Shown here: positions 27,274 to 36,678 of the stretch, in pieces
Layout of the letters: the number at the start of each line of letters is the position of its first letter
Numbering within the stretch: the first letter of the stretch is position 1
DNA from: Promicromonospora sukumoe 327MFSha3.1
Lineage (GTDB): Bacteria > Actinomycetota > Actinomycetes > Actinomycetales > Cellulomonadaceae
Direction of reading: 5' to 3'
DNA length: 64,000 nucleotides
Assembly: GCF_000385135.1 (NCBI RefSeq)
Contig: NZ_ARQM01000014.1
Span: forward strand, 124,001 to 188,000
Made by a program: the position numbers and the translations under genes
Notes under the pieces: generated by a model
What the model was told of the DNA's origin: nothing
Database searches by the model: none
The model's input: only the letters and a program-made list of their open reading frames with translations

Positions 27274-28422
27274 CTACTCGCCGTCCTCGCACGCGATGCC
27301 GTTGTTGTTCCGGTCGAGGTGCGGCATGTAGCCCGGCTGGGTGTTGGGCAGGGGCGCCGCGCCCGCGGCACGCACCGCGTCGCAGCTCCAGTAGAAGACG
27401 GTGCCCGGGTTCCCGTTGCCGTTCCCGTTGTTCTCCTGCTCCTGCTCTTCCTGCTGCTGTTGCTGCTCCTGCTGTTGCTGCTGCTCCTGCTGCTGCTTGA
27501 GCGCGGCCTCCTGCTCCTTGACCTGCGCCTCCCGGTCCCCGAGCGCCTGCTCGCGCTTGGCCACCTCGTCGCGCTGCTTGTCGACCTGGGCGCGGTCGGC
27601 CTCGATCTCGGCGCGCTGCTCGTCGATGCCGGACTGGATGTTCTGGGCGTCCGAGATCGCCTGGTTGGCGTCGGCCTGCTGGCCCGCGGTGACGATCACG
27701 CCGATGATCACGCCGAGCGCGAGACCGGCGATGCCGATGGCGACCATCAGGCCGGCGCCCGGACCACGTCGCTGCGACCCGCCGGGCCGCTGACCCGGGC
27801 CCACGGGCCCGGGCGCGACGGTGCCGACGGGGATCGAGCCGCCCGACCGGCGGTTCGCGTCGTCGATGCTCAGCGGGCCGGGGCCCGAGCCACCGGGTCG
27901 CTGTTCGGCCGGCGGCGTCGTCTTGCGGCCACCGAGGCCCTTGATCGCGGCGAGCACGCCCGACGCCGGGCCCTTGGCCGACGTCTCGGGCGGCGGAGGC
28001 GGCGGCGCCGTGCCGGGCTGCGGCGGGTAGACCGGCTGCGGGCCGGAGCCCGGGCGCGGGGCGCCTGCCGGCGGGGCGCCGATGGGCGCCATCGTCATGG
28101 TCGAGCCCATCGCCTCGGCGGGCAGCACGGCCGGGGGCGCGGGCGCCGGGCGCCGGGCGGGGGCGTCGATCACCTGGATCGCGACGGTGCGGGTGTCTCC
28201 GCCTCCGTCCGGGGCGCCTGCGGGCGCCGGGGGCGCGGGGGGTGCCGGCGGGGCGGCGGCAGTGGGTCCGGAATCGGGCTGGGGGGCGGCGTCGGGGCGG
28301 TCGACCCAGTAGTCCCAACCGGGCGGGGCCGGTGGCCACGACGGGTCGGGAGCCCAGGTGGAGTCGGGTCGGAATCCCGGGGGCACCTGCCAACCCGGAG
28401 GCGGGTTGAAGCGCACGGGCAT
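27274..28422 (-). CDS. Membrane protein with C-terminal Excalibur domain
   Basis: The start at 28422 follows GAAGGAG. The 382-residue protein opens with a Pro/Trp motif (FNPPPGWQVPPGFRPD, then PDPSWPPAPPGW) common at the N-terminus of actinobacterial membrane proteins. A long Pro/Ala/Gly region and one membrane helix (about 230-252) follow, then a coiled coil (about 255-325) that becomes very Gln-rich (QQQEQQQQQEQQQQQEEQEQ). It ends in an Excalibur calcium-binding domain with FYWSCDAVRAAG and HLDRNNNGIACEDG. The extracellular coil and Excalibur domain suggest a surface or envelope role; function unknown. Confidence 0.85.
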   Translation of the reverse strand: MPVRFNPPPGWQVPPGFRPDSTWAPDPSWPPAPPGWDYWVDRPDAAPQPDSGPTAAAPPAPPAPPAPAGAPDGGGDTRTVAIQVIDAPARRPAPAPPAVLPAEAMGSTMTMAPIGAPPAGAPRPGSGPQPVYPPQPGTAPPPPPPETSAKGPASGVLAAIKGLGGRKTTPPAEQRPGGSGPGPLSIDDANRRSGGSIPVGTVAPGPVGPGQRPGGSQRRGPGAGLMVAIGIAGLALGVIIGVIVTAGQQADANQAISDAQNIQSGIDEQRAEIEADRAQVDKQRDEVAKREQALGDREAQVKEQEAALKQQQEQQQQQEQQQQQEEQEQENNGNGNGNPGTVFYWSCDAVRAAGAAPLPNTQPGYMPHLDRNNNGIACEDGE

Positions 28423-28566
28423 GGTTGCTCCTTCGATACGGTCGGCCCCACTATCGGCCATGCGGGTGGGTCGGCGCCAGAACCATGGGACCGATCGGAC
28501 ATTTCTCCCGCGTGTGGGAGCGACAGTAGCGCGCTCGTGTCGGAGGTCACTGGTAGACCTGGGGGC

Positions 28567-31500
28567 ATGTTCCTCCTGGAGCGTGAAGATGCCAGCACCC
28601 TCGTGTACTCGGCCAGCGACCTCGTGACCGCGGGCGAGTGCGAGTTCCGCCTGCTCAGGCGCCTCGACGAGCTCCTGGGCCGCAGCCCGCGCCGGGTGCG
28701 GGAGGAGGACCAGATGCTCGCCCGCACGGCGGCCCTGGGCGAGGACCACGAGCGGCGGGTCCTGGCGGGGCACCTCGCCGCCTTCGGCCCGGCCGACGAC
28801 GACGGGCCCGGCGGCGTGGTGGAGGTCGCGCCCGCGCGCCGGATGTCGCGGGACGAGCTGCTCGACGCGCACTCGCGCACCCTGGCCGCGTTGGAGCGGG
28901 GTGCCGACGTCGTCTACCAGGCGTCGTTCTTCGACGGGCGGTTTCACGGCCGGGCCGACTTCCTGGTGCGCGACCCCCTGGGGGCGGGGCTCCGGTACGC
29001 CGTGCACGACTCGAAGCTCGCCCGCCGCACCAAGGTGCGTGCCCTGCTCCAGCTCGCCGCCTACGCGGACCAGCTGCTGGCGGCGCGGGTCGACCCGACC
29101 GACGAGGTGCACCTGGTGCTCGGCACGGGGGAGACCACCTCGCACCGGCTGGCCGACCTGCTGCCCGTCTTCCGCAAGCGGCGCTCCCGGCTGACCGAGG
29201 TGCTCGACACCCACGTCGCCGACGCTGGCCCGGTGCGCTGGCAGGACGAGCGCTACCTGGCCTGCGGCCGCCTGCGCGACTGCCCGGACTGCGCCGAGGC
29301 CGCTCAGCAGAGCCGCGACGTGCTGCTCGTCGGCGGGGTCTACGGGCCGCAGCGGGCGCGGCTGTCCGCCGCGGGCATCACCACGATCGACGGCCTCGCG
29401 ACCGCGGAGACCCCGCCCGACGGCATGGCCGCCGGCCGCTTCGAGGGCCTGCGCGCGCAGGCGCGCCTCCAGCTCGGCCTGGACGACGGCGACGGCTCGG
29501 TGGCGCTCGACCACCTGCCCGACGGCGTCGACCCGGACGGGCCCGACGCCCGGCTGCGCTGGCAGCTCGTGGCGACCGAGGCCATCGACGGGCTGCCGGC
29601 ACCGAGCCCCGGCGACGTCTTCTTCGACTTCGAGGGCGACCCGCTGTGGGAGGCGGCGCGGCTGCCCGGCGACGACCAGGCACCGGCCATGGGCCTCGAC
29701 TACCTCTTCGGCTGGGTCGAGCGGCCCGGCGTCGACGACGGCACCCCGCCGTTCCACGGGCTCTGGGCCGACGACCTGGCGGCCGAGCGCGACGCGCTCG
29801 TGCGGTTCGTCGACTACCTGAGCGCCCGCCGCGAGACCTACCCCGATCTGCACGTCTACCACTACGCCGCCTACGAGAAGACGCACCTGCTCTCGATCGC
29901 GGCGCGCCACGGCGTCTACGAGGACGAGGTGGACCAGCTGCTACGCGACGGCGTGCTCGTGGACCTCTACGCGGTGGTCCGATCCTGCCTGCGCATCTCC
30001 AACCGGTCCAAGTCCATCAAGAAGCTCGAACCCCTCTACATGCAGGACGACCCGGCGCGCGAGGGCGTCACGAGCGCGACGGCGTCGGTCACGGAGTACG
30101 CGGAGTACGCCAAGCTCGCCGCCGACGGGGACGAGCTGGCGGCGGCACTGCGGCAGCGCATCCTCGACTACAACGAGTACGACTGCCGCTCGACGCTGCG
30201 GCTGCTCGACTGGCTGCGCTGGGCGCGCGGCGCGGTGGCACCGGAGGTCACGGCCTACGCGGTCGCCTCGTCGGGGGCCACCGGTGCCGGGGCGAACGAG
30301 TGGGCGCCCGGGCTTGCGGATGGCGACGACTCCTGGGGGTCGGGGTCGACCGGCGGTGGTGCCGCGGAAGCGGCCACCGGGCCGGACACGGCCGGGGCAG
30401 CGGGCGGCGTCCCGGACGCGGCCGGCTCCGGGGGCAACGGGGAGGCGGCGGTCGCCCGGGCCGAGGCCCGGCGCGAGGCCCGGGAGCGGCGGCTGGCGCT
30501 GGCCGCCGAGATCGCCGAGCGCGTCGGCGAGAACCGGGGCGACCGGTCGCTGGAGGTGCAGGCGCTCGCGCTGCTGGGTGCGGCCGTGGGCTACTACCAG
30601 CGGGAGGAGAAGCCGTTCTGGCAGGAACACTTCGCGCGGCTCGAGCTGCCGCTGGACGAGTGGCCCGGCCGGCGGTCGACGTTCCACGTGGAACATGCGC
30701 GCGTGCTGCGGGACTGGGACGTCGTCGGGCGCGACCGGCTCGCCTCGCGGGAGGTCGAGCTGGTGGGCCGCATGCTCGACGGTTCCCGCATCGACGGGTC
30801 CGACCTGGGCGTGGGCGACGCGGTGCACGTGCTCTACGACCAGCCGGTACCGCCGGTCGTGGGCGAGCTGGAGGCGCGGGCGATCCGGGGCGAGCACTCC
30901 GGCGGCGTGATCCTGTCGGTCGGGGAGGCGGAGCCCGCCGACCAGGAGGACGGCCGGCGCGGCCGCGACGTCGTGGTGCTGCGCGAGCGGCTGTCCGGGG
31001 GAGCGGACCCGCACGACCAGGCACCTGTCGCCCTCGCACCGCAGCGCGGTCCGGCGCACGACGCCCAGGAGCAGGCCACCGAGGACGCCGCCCGGGCGGC
31101 GCTCGCCGCCTGGGACGCCGACCGCACCCTGCCCGACGGCGCGGCCGTCGACCTGCTGCGCCGCGACCCGCCCCGGCTGATCGGACCTTCGACAGGCTCA
31201 GGACAGCGCGGCGGGGACCTGCCGCGGCTGACGGAGGCCGTCGTGCCCGGCCCGGTTGGTGGACCGGCCGAGCCCGGTGCGCCCGGCGGGGAAGCCGCCG
31301 GCGGGCTGCACCTGGAGGCGGCCGTGCTCGCCGCCGTCGAGCGGCTCGACCACTCCTATCTCGCGGTGCAGGGTCCGCCGGGCACCGGCAAGACGCACGT
31401 CGGCTCGCACGTCGTGGCCCGGCTCGTGGAGGCGGGCTGGCGGGTGGGCGTGGTGGCGCAGTCGCACTCCGCGGTCGAGAACCTGCTGCGCTGCCTGGTC

Positions 31501-32517
31501 GAAAAGGCCGGGGTGCCCGTCGAGGTGGTCGCCAAGAAGCAGCGGGCCAAGGGCGTGGAGCAGGAGTCCGGCACCCCGTGGCCGGAGCTGACGGGCAGCC
31601 AGCTCGCCGACTTCGCGGCCGGGAGCTCCGGCGGCTGCGTGGTGGGCGGCACGGCGTGGGACTTCGCGCACGAGCGCTGGCCGGCCGAGGGCCTGGACCT
31701 GCTCGTCATCGACGAGGCCGGGCAGTTCTCGCTCGCGGACACGGTCGCCGTCGGCCGGGCCGCGCAGCGGCTGCTGCTGCTCGGCGACCCGCAGCAGCTT
31801 CCGCAGGTCAGCCAGGGAAAGCACCCCGAACCGGTGGACGAGTCGGCGCTCGCCTGGCTCGCGGCCGGCAGCTCCGTGCTGCCCGAGGGCCTGGGCTACC
31901 TGCTGCCCGAGTCCTGGCGCATGCACCCGATGGTCTGCGCTGCCGTGTCCGAGCTCGCGTACGCGGGCCGGCTGTCGGCCCACCCGGTCACGACCGAGCG
32001 GTCGCTCGACGGCGTGCCGCCCGGGGTGGTGCACGCCCCGGTGGTCCACGAGGGGCGCTCGACGTCGTCCCCGGCGGAGGCCGACGAGGTGGTGCGGCAG
32101 GTGCAGGACGTGGTCGGCCGCACCTGGCACCCGGGCCACGGCCGGCCCGCCCGCCCGCTGGGCCCGGACGACGTCGTGGTGGTCGCCGCGTACAACGCGC
32201 AGGTCCACACCGTGCGCCAGGCGCTGCGTGCCGCCGGTCTCGACGGCGTCCCCGTCGGCACGGTCGACATGTTCCAGGGGCGGGAGGCGCCGGTCGCGAT
32301 CCTGACGCTCGCAGCCTCGGCGCCGGAGAACGTCTCGCGGGGCATGGGGTTCCTGCTGTCGCGCAACCGCATCAACGTGGCGGTCTCGCGCGCGCAGTGG
32401 CGGGCCGTGGTCGTCTCGTCGCCCCGGCTCACCGACTACCTGCCCGGCGACCTCGAGGCCGACGGCGTGCGGCACCTCATGGAGCTCGGCGCGTTCCTGC
32501 GCCTCATCGGCTCCTGA
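28567..32517 (+). CDS. TM0106-family RecB-like nuclease fused to DNA2/Upf1-type helicase
   Basis: A 1316-residue multidomain protein. The N-terminal RecB/Cas4-like PD-(D/E)XK nuclease includes GRADFLV and VHDSKLARR (D147, K149), with a Cys cluster (CGRLRDCPDC) that could bind an iron-sulfur cluster. A middle RNase H-fold exonuclease has FDFEGDP (D354, E356) and YNEYDCRST. After an Ala/Gly-rich linker comes a superfamily 1 helicase with Walker A GPPGTGKT (936-943), IDEAGQFSLAD, GDPQQLPQ, SWRMHP, MFQGREAP and NVAVSRAQ. Its role is probably DNA repair or nucleic-acid clearance. Residues about 873-880 (PSTGSGQ) come from a family D repeat. A family B repeat follows the stop directly. Confidence 0.92.
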   Translation: MFLLEREDASTLVYSASDLVTAGECEFRLLRRLDELLGRSPRRVREEDQMLARTAALGEDHERRVLAGHLAAFGPADDDGPGGVVEVAPARRMSRDELLDAHSRTLAALERGADVVYQASFFDGRFHGRADFLVRDPLGAGLRYAVHDSKLARRTKVRALLQLAAYADQLLAARVDPTDEVHLVLGTGETTSHRLADLLPVFRKRRSRLTEVLDTHVADAGPVRWQDERYLACGRLRDCPDCAEAAQQSRDVLLVGGVYGPQRARLSAAGITTIDGLATAETPPDGMAAGRFEGLRAQARLQLGLDDGDGSVALDHLPDGVDPDGPDARLRWQLVATEAIDGLPAPSPGDVFFDFEGDPLWEAARLPGDDQAPAMGLDYLFGWVERPGVDDGTPPFHGLWADDLAAERDALVRFVDYLSARRETYPDLHVYHYAAYEKTHLLSIAARHGVYEDEVDQLLRDGVLVDLYAVVRSCLRISNRSKSIKKLEPLYMQDDPAREGVTSATASVTEYAEYAKLAADGDELAAALRQRILDYNEYDCRSTLRLLDWLRWARGAVAPEVTAYAVASSGATGAGANEWAPGLADGDDSWGSGSTGGGAAEAATGPDTAGAAGGVPDAAGSGGNGEAAVARAEARREARERRLALAAEIAERVGENRGDRSLEVQALALLGAAVGYYQREEKPFWQEHFARLELPLDEWPGRRSTFHVEHARVLRDWDVVGRDRLASREVELVGRMLDGSRIDGSDLGVGDAVHVLYDQPVPPVVGELEARAIRGEHSGGVILSVGEAEPADQEDGRRGRDVVVLRERLSGGADPHDQAPVALAPQRGPAHDAQEQATEDAARAALAAWDADRTLPDGAAVDLLRRDPPRLIGPSTGSGQRGGDLPRLTEAVVPGPVGGPAEPGAPGGEAAGGLHLEAAVLAAVERLDHSYLAVQGPPGTGKTHVGSHVVARLVEAGWRVGVVAQSHSAVENLLRCLVEKAGVPVEVVAKKQRAKGVEQESGTPWPELTGSQLADFAAGSSGGCVVGGTAWDFAHERWPAEGLDLLVIDEAGQFSLADTVAVGRAAQRLLLLGDPQQLPQVSQGKHPEPVDESALAWLAAGSSVLPEGLGYLLPESWRMHPMVCAAVSELAYAGRLSAHPVTTERSLDGVPPGVVHAPVVHEGRSTSSPAEADEVVRQVQDVVGRTWHPGHGRPARPLGPDDVVVVAAYNAQVHTVRQALRAAGLDGVPVGTVDMFQGREAPVAILTLAASAPENVSRGMGFLLSRNRINVAVSRAQWRAVVVSSPRLTDYLPGDLEADGVRHLMELGAFLRLIGS
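31183..31206. repeat. Family D half-repeat inside the nuclease-helicase gene
   Basis: The 24-base segment centred on CCTTCGACAGGCTCAGGAC is one arm of the family D element. It is translated as PSTGSGQ in the linker before the helicase domain. CTTCGACAGGCTCAGGAC-like units are widespread intergenic repeats in many bacteria, so its presence in frame inside a gene suggests insertion. Confidence 0.55.
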
Positions 32518-32620
32518 CGAAGTAGAACCCCGGCGAAGTAGAACTGTGGCGAGATGGAACTCCAGCGCCTGCCAGAGTTCTATCTCGCCACGGTTCTACT
32601 TCGCCACGGTTCTACCTCGG
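32518..32620. repeat. Family B palindromic repeat, copy 1
   Basis: Left arm 32518-32562 contains 16-base units CGAAGTAGAACnnnGG; right arm 32575-32619 contains their complements GTTCTACTTCGCCACG. The arms pair over about 45 bases with several mismatches around a 12-base loop. It fills the gap between the convergent genes ending at 32517 and 32630, so it may act as a bidirectional terminator. The other copy is at 44847-44954. Confidence 0.85.
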
Positions 32621-32629
32621 CGGGAGGGG

Positions 32630-33382
32630 TCAGAACTCGCCGCCACCGAAGTCGCCGCCGAAGTCGCCACCACCGTCGCCGCCGCCGAACATGTCGCCGA
32701 AGAAGCCACCGCCGCCGTCGCCGCCCGCGTCCGCACCGGCGTCACCGCCCTCGGCGCCGGACGCCTCGACGGGCTCGGCCCCGGCCTCCTCGCCGCCTGC
32801 CTCCTCGGCACCGGCCTCGCCGCCGCCCTCCTCACCGGCGAAGTCCTGGCCCGGGTCGCCGAACGAGCTGCCGAACATCATGTCCGCCACGGCAGAGCCG
32901 ATGACCATGCCGCCGATGGTGCCGAGCATGCTCGCGCCCAGCATCGAGCCGAAGCCCGGGCCGCGGCTCGCCCCGAAGTTGCGCTCCAGCGTGCCGGGGT
33001 TGCGCATCTCGGCGCGCGTGGCCATGCGGGCCAGGTCGCGCGGGTCGTCCGACGTCGCGCGCTCGTTGGGCGGCACCGTCTCGCTGAGCTGGGCCAGGAC
33101 CTGGTTGCGCTGCTCGGGCGTGAGCTGGGCGAACGCCTCCGCGTGCGCCTCCTCCACCCGGTCCGGCGGCGCGGTGCGCAGCAGGTACCGGTAGCGCTCG
33201 ATCGCCACCTCGTCCTCGCTGCGGCCCGTGCTCGCGGCGGATCCGTAGACGGGGGCCGTGCCGTAGGCCGGGGTCTGACCCGGGGCCTGCTGGTACTGCG
33301 GCCGCGGCGTGCCGCCACCCTGGTACATGCCGGGTGTCTGCTCGCGCGGCTCGCGGCCGAGCAGTCGGTCGAGGAAGCCCAT
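32630..33382 (-). CDS. Hypothetical Gly/Asp-rich protein, 250 aa
   Basis: Not recognised. It starts MGFLDRLLGREPREQ, an amphipathic helix that could contact the membrane. A Pro/Gln/Gly/Tyr-rich segment and a helical stretch follow (EDEVAIERYRYLLRTAPPDRVEEAHAEAFAQLTPEQ begins near residue 55), including the LTPEQRNQVLAQLSETVP pattern. A glycine-zipper-like segment (SMLGASMLGTIGGMVIGSAV, about residues 146-165) could insert in membranes. The C-terminal 80 residues are Glu/Ala/Gly repeats ending in a GGGDGGGDFGGDFGGGEF tail. The tail resembles those of single-strand binding or aggregation-prone proteins. Function unknown. Confidence 0.7.
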   Translation of the reverse strand: MGFLDRLLGREPREQTPGMYQGGGTPRPQYQQAPGQTPAYGTAPVYGSAASTGRSEDEVAIERYRYLLRTAPPDRVEEAHAEAFAQLTPEQRNQVLAQLSETVPPNERATSDDPRDLARMATRAEMRNPGTLERNFGASRGPGFGSMLGASMLGTIGGMVIGSAVADMMFGSSFGDPGQDFAGEEGGGEAGAEEAGGEEAGAEPVEASGAEGGDAGADAGGDGGGGFFGDMFGGGDGGGDFGGDFGGGEF

Positions 33383-33490
33383 TGATCTCAGTCCTTCGTG
33401 AGGTTCGGTCCTGACGGTCCATCCCGGTCAACGGCGCGCCGCCGCCCCGGGTTCCCGCACATCGTCCCTCCGTCACACGAACAGGACATG

Positions 33491-33526
33491 ACGAAGGCCC
33501 GGCCACCGAGGTGACCGGGCCTTCGT
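33491..33526. terminator. Terminator hairpin of livK
   Basis: ACGAAGGCCCGG (33491-33502) pairs with CCGGGCCTTCGT (33515-33526), with an inner CACC/GGTG extension. It lies 20 bases past the livK stop on the minus strand, before the next minus-strand gene start region. Confidence 0.8.
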
Positions 33527-33545
33527 GCTGTGTCAGCCGGGAGCG

Positions 33546-34823
33546 TCAGCCCTCGACCGAGCCCTCGATCGCACGGTCGAACACGAGCGTGTTGTCGTCG
33601 GCGTAGTTGTAGACACCGATGAACGCGGACGACGGGTCGTTGTCCTCGTTGATCGGGCCGATGCCGGAGACACCCTTGTAGTGGATGTCGTCGCCGGCCT
33701 CGAGTGCCGTGACGCCCTCCTCGAAGGTGGACACCTCGGTGCCGCCGTCCGCGCCGGACACGGAGCGGATCGCCGCGGCGATGTCGGTGCCGGAGGTCGA
33801 CTCCGCCTTCACCGCGGCGAGCGCGGCGAGGATGACGGCGTCGTACGACTCAGCGGCGTAGGCGTAGTCGGTCAGCGGCGAGCCCTCGCTCTCCTCGTAC
33901 CAGGCGCTCGCCTCGTCCTTGAACTCCTGCGCGGGGTCGGCGCCGGGGATGGTGCCGACGACGCCCTTGAGCGTCCCCGGGTCGAAGTCCTTGGAGTAGT
34001 CGGCGGTGTTGCCGTCGCAGAGGTACGTGGTGCCGTCGAAGTCCCAGCCCTGGGACACGAGCTCGGCCACGGCCGCCTTGGTCTCCTCGAACGCGAGGAT
34101 GACGATGGCGTCCGGCTTGGCGGCCAGCGCGTCGGTCACGATGGACGAGAAGTTGGTCTCGCCCGGGGCGAACTCCTCGCCGGAGCCGGTGCCGCCGTAG
34201 ACGGCCTCGGCGCCGCCGGCCTCGATCGACTTCTGCACGTTGTCGCGCAGGCCGGTGCCGTAGGTCTCGTTCTGCACGAGGAACGCGACCTTCTGGTGGC
34301 CGCCGTCGAGCACGAGGGAACCGAGCGCCGCACCCTGGACGGTGTCCGGCGGGGCGGTACGGGTGAACAGGTCGCTCACGCCGGAGAGCTCGGTGGCGGT
34401 GTTCGCGGGCGAGATCTGGAGGACCCCGGCCTCGGTGAACTGGTCGACCACGTTCTGCGAGACGGACGAGGACGCCGCGCCGATCGCGACCTGGACGCCC
34501 TTGCCGATGAGGTCGGTGGCCGTGTTGGTCGAGACGCTCATGTCGGTCGAGTCGCCGGAGTCACCGGACTCCAGGGTCACGTCGTTGCCGAGCACACCCC
34601 CGGCCGCGTTGATGTCGTCGATCGCAAGTCCGACGCCCGCGACCTCGGGCGGACCGAGGTAGGCAAGAGAGCCGGTGATCGGGAGGATGGTGCCGACGAC
34701 GAGCGGCTCGGCAGAGCCCTCGCCCTCTCCATCGCCAGAACCCGAGGTGGAGCAGGCCGCCAAGCCCACGCTGAGGACTGCCGCTAGCGCGAGCCCGCGC
34801 GCAGCCGTGGAACGTCGAATCAT
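33546..34823 (-). CDS. livK: Branched-chain amino-acid type ABC substrate-binding lipoprotein
   Basis: A 425-residue class with a lipoprotein signal peptide (VLSVGLAAC, Cys about residue 24), preceded by AAGGGGAA. The mature protein is a LivK/peripla_BP_6 type with the opening [20 protein letters not shown] and [14 protein letters not shown]. It is long for the family but complete. It most likely serves the permease-ATPase set livHMGF encoded 5.8 kb away on the opposite strand, since no other transport genes of this class are in the window. The substrate could be branched-chain amino acids, amides or urea. GTGAC/GTCAC repeats lie upstream of it. Confidence 0.88.
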   Translation of the reverse strand: MIRRSTAARGLALAAVLSVGLAACSTSGSGDGEGEGSAEPLVVGTILPITGSLAYLGPPEVAGVGLAIDDINAAGGVLGNDVTLESGDSGDSTDMSVSTNTATDLIGKGVQVAIGAASSSVSQNVVDQFTEAGVLQISPANTATELSGVSDLFTRTAPPDTVQGAALGSLVLDGGHQKVAFLVQNETYGTGLRDNVQKSIEAGGAEAVYGGTGSGEEFAPGETNFSSIVTDALAAKPDAIVILAFEETKAAVAELVSQGWDFDGTTYLCDGNTADYSKDFDPGTLKGVVGTIPGADPAQEFKDEASAWYEESEGSPLTDYAYAAESYDAVILAALAAVKAESTSGTDIAAAIRSVSGADGGTEVSTFEEGVTALEAGDDIHYKGVSGIGPINEDNDPSSAFIGVYNYADDNTLVFDRAIEGSVEG

Positions 34824-34893
34824 GTCTGCTGTTCCCCTTCAAGCGGGAGTGGATCTGACGGCGCACTTTGCTCCGTCGTGGTCGCTGAAAGTA

Positions 34894-34968
34894 GTCACCT
34901 TGTGTGACGCCCATGTCACGAATCCCCCACTGCGGCCGAGATTGTTACGAGGACGTGACCCACGTCAC
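34894..34968. promoter_or_regulatory. GTnAC repeat cluster between livK and cspA
   Basis: GTCAC (34894-34898), then GTGAC-6 bases-GTCAC (34904-34919), and GTGAC-4 bases-GTCAC (34955-34968). The 6-base spacing of the middle pair resembles GlnR-type nitrogen regulator boxes (GTnAC-n6-GTnAC/GAAAC). It lies 80-145 bases upstream of livK. The gap 34824-35160 also includes the cspA leader (about 190 bases, with a TACGCT hexamer near 35051 as a possible -10). No gene is seen in the gap. Confidence 0.4.
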
Positions 34969-35160
34969 CCTAGACCCAAGGAAAGTTCATCCGGTCACCC
35001 GCCAGACGCACCTCACGGAGATTGGTCGGGCTTTCCGCGGCGGGTCCAGGTACGCTTGCCGTGTTGCAGTGCCTCGATCGTTCTTCCAAGAGATGACGAC
35101 GACACCGTGATTACAGCGATCCCGAAGGCCGGGGTCGTCGCATCTTGCAAGGAGCAGTAC

Positions 35161-35364
35161 ATGGCATTCGGAACCGTCAAGTGGTTCAACGCCGAGAAGG
35201 GCTTCGGGTTCATCGCACCCGAGGACGGTGGGCAGGACGTGTTCGCCCACTTCAGCGCGATCCAGTCGAGCGGCTACCGCTCGCTCGAGGAGAACCAGCG
35301 CGTCGAGTTCGACGTGAAGCAGGGCCCGAAGGGCCTCCAGGCGGAGAACATCCGCCCGCTCTGA
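35161..35364 (+). CDS. Cold shock protein, CspA family
   Basis: A 67-residue single cold-shock domain. RNA-binding motifs RNP1 KGFGFI (13-18) and RNP2 VFAHF (27-31) are intact, and the sequence [18 protein letters not shown] is canonical. It binds single-stranded RNA/DNA and acts as an RNA chaperone. AAGGAG precedes the ATG. A strong hairpin follows the gene. The upstream leader is long enough for the post-transcriptional control typical of csp mRNAs, but no specific structure is assigned. Confidence 0.95.
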   Translation: MAFGTVKWFNAEKGFGFIAPEDGGQDVFAHFSAIQSSGYRSLEENQRVEFDVKQGPKGLQAENIRPL

Positions 35365-35410
35365 CTCTGACAGCCGCGGCGGGCTCCTGAGCCTGCCAGG
35401 TTGTACGCCG

Positions 35411-35444
35411 AGGGCCCGGTCACCTTTCCAGGTGGCCGGGCCCT
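35411..35444 (+). terminator. Terminator after the cold shock gene
   Basis: AGGGCCCGGTCACCT (35411-35425) pairs with AGGTGGCCGGGCCCT (35430-35444) with one wobble and a TTCC loop. It is about 46 bases after the csp stop and ends about 40 bases before the aldolase start, so the two genes are likely separate transcripts. Confidence 0.85.
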
Positions 35445-35481
35445 TGGCCTGTCCGGCGCCGGACGGCGGGAGAATGGGCCC

Positions 35482-36618
35482 GTGCAGCACTTCGCCTCCG
35501 ACAACTACGCTCCCGTCCACCCCGAGGTCATGGCGGCCATCGCCGCGGCGAACGACGGCGCGGCCGTCTCGTACGGCGACGACCCCGTCTCGGCCCGCCT
35601 CCAGGACCGTGCCACCGAGGTGTTCGGCGAGCGCGCCCGCATCTTCCCGGTGCTGAACGGCACCGGCGCGAACGTCATCAGCCTGATGGCCTCGGCCCCG
35701 CGCTGGGGCGCCGTGATCGCCAGCGACGTCGCGCACATCCACACCGACGAGAACGGGGCGCCCGAGCGCGTGGGCAGCCTCAAGGTGCTGGCCGTCCCGA
35801 GCGTCGCGGGCCGCATCGGGCCCGACGCCGTGGACCGCTACGCGGGCGACATCGGCAACGTGCAGCGCGCGCAGCCCGCGGTGCTGAGCCTCACCCAGGT
35901 GACCGAGCTCGGCACGGTCTACTCGGTGGCCGACCTCAAGCTCCTCGCGGACGCCGCCCACGCGGCCGGCCTGCGCGTGCACGTGGACGGCTCGCGCCTC
36001 GCGAACGCGGCGGCGACCCTCGGCGTCGGGCTGCGGGAGATCACCACCGACGTGGGCGTCGACGTCGTCTCGCTCGGCGCGGCGAAGAACGGCGGCATGC
36101 TGGGCGAGGCCGTCGTCGTGCTCACCGACGACGACGCCGGCTCCGGCGACGCGGCCGGGCCGACCGGCGCCGTGCCGTATCTGCGCAAGGCGACGATGCA
36201 GCTCGCCTCGAAGACCCGCTTCGTGTCGGCCCAGCTCCTCGCCCTGCTCGGCGAGCCGGGCACGCCGACGTCGGGCACGTCGACCTCCGGTGCGGCAGGC
36301 ACCGCCGACGGTGCGCCCCTCTGGCTGCGCAACGCGGTGCACTCCAACTCGATGGCCGCGCGCCTGCGCTCCGGGATCGAGGCGGCGGGGCTGCTGGAGC
36401 CCGGGACCGGGGTCCGCGTGACCTACCCGACCGAGGCGAACGTCGTGTTCGCGACCCTGCCCCGGGCCGCCGCCGACCGCGCGCGCGAGCACGCCCGGTT
36501 CTACGACTGGGCGCCGGGCGAGAGCGCCGACCGGGTCGAGGTGCGCTGGATGTGCGCCTGGGACACCACGGCGTCCGACGTCGACGACTTCGTGCGGGCG
36601 ATCGCCGCCGCGCTCTGA
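35482..36618 (+). CDS. ltaE: Low-specificity L-threonine aldolase-like PLP enzyme
   Basis: The GTG at 35482 starts a 378-residue fold-type I PLP enzyme (beta-eliminating lyase/threonine aldolase family) beginning VQHFASDNYAPVHPEVMAAI. The PLP lysine is K202 in SLGAAKNGGM. HVDGSRLANAAATLG carries the cofactor-binding Asp. Family members cleave L-threonine or L-allo-threonine to glycine and acetaldehyde. An internal Gly/Thr/Ser/Ala stretch (about 255-275) is a loop insertion. The start follows a GGCGGGAGAA sequence. Stereospecificity cannot be told. Confidence 0.88.
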   Translation: MQHFASDNYAPVHPEVMAAIAAANDGAAVSYGDDPVSARLQDRATEVFGERARIFPVLNGTGANVISLMASAPRWGAVIASDVAHIHTDENGAPERVGSLKVLAVPSVAGRIGPDAVDRYAGDIGNVQRAQPAVLSLTQVTELGTVYSVADLKLLADAAHAAGLRVHVDGSRLANAAATLGVGLREITTDVGVDVVSLGAAKNGGMLGEAVVVLTDDDAGSGDAAGPTGAVPYLRKATMQLASKTRFVSAQLLALLGEPGTPTSGTSTSGAAGTADGAPLWLRNAVHSNSMAARLRSGIEAAGLLEPGTGVRVTYPTEANVVFATLPRAAADRAREHARFYDWAPGESADRVEVRWMCAWDTTASDVDDFVRAIAAAL

Positions 36619-36678
36619 TCCGGCCCCGCCGCCGAGCCGATTGCACGCCTGGGCCGCGGCGGGGTGAGACTTGTGGTC

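Noticed and set aside
27430-27500. CRISPR-like repeats in the CTG-rich segment
   Set aside because: It is a CAG/CTG codon tract inside a coding region with no spacers.
27118-28566. An upstream extension of the nuclease-helicase by 483 codons
   Set aside because: The extension overlaps the Excalibur gene on the other strand and is low-complexity. The conserved N-terminus starts at ATG 28567.
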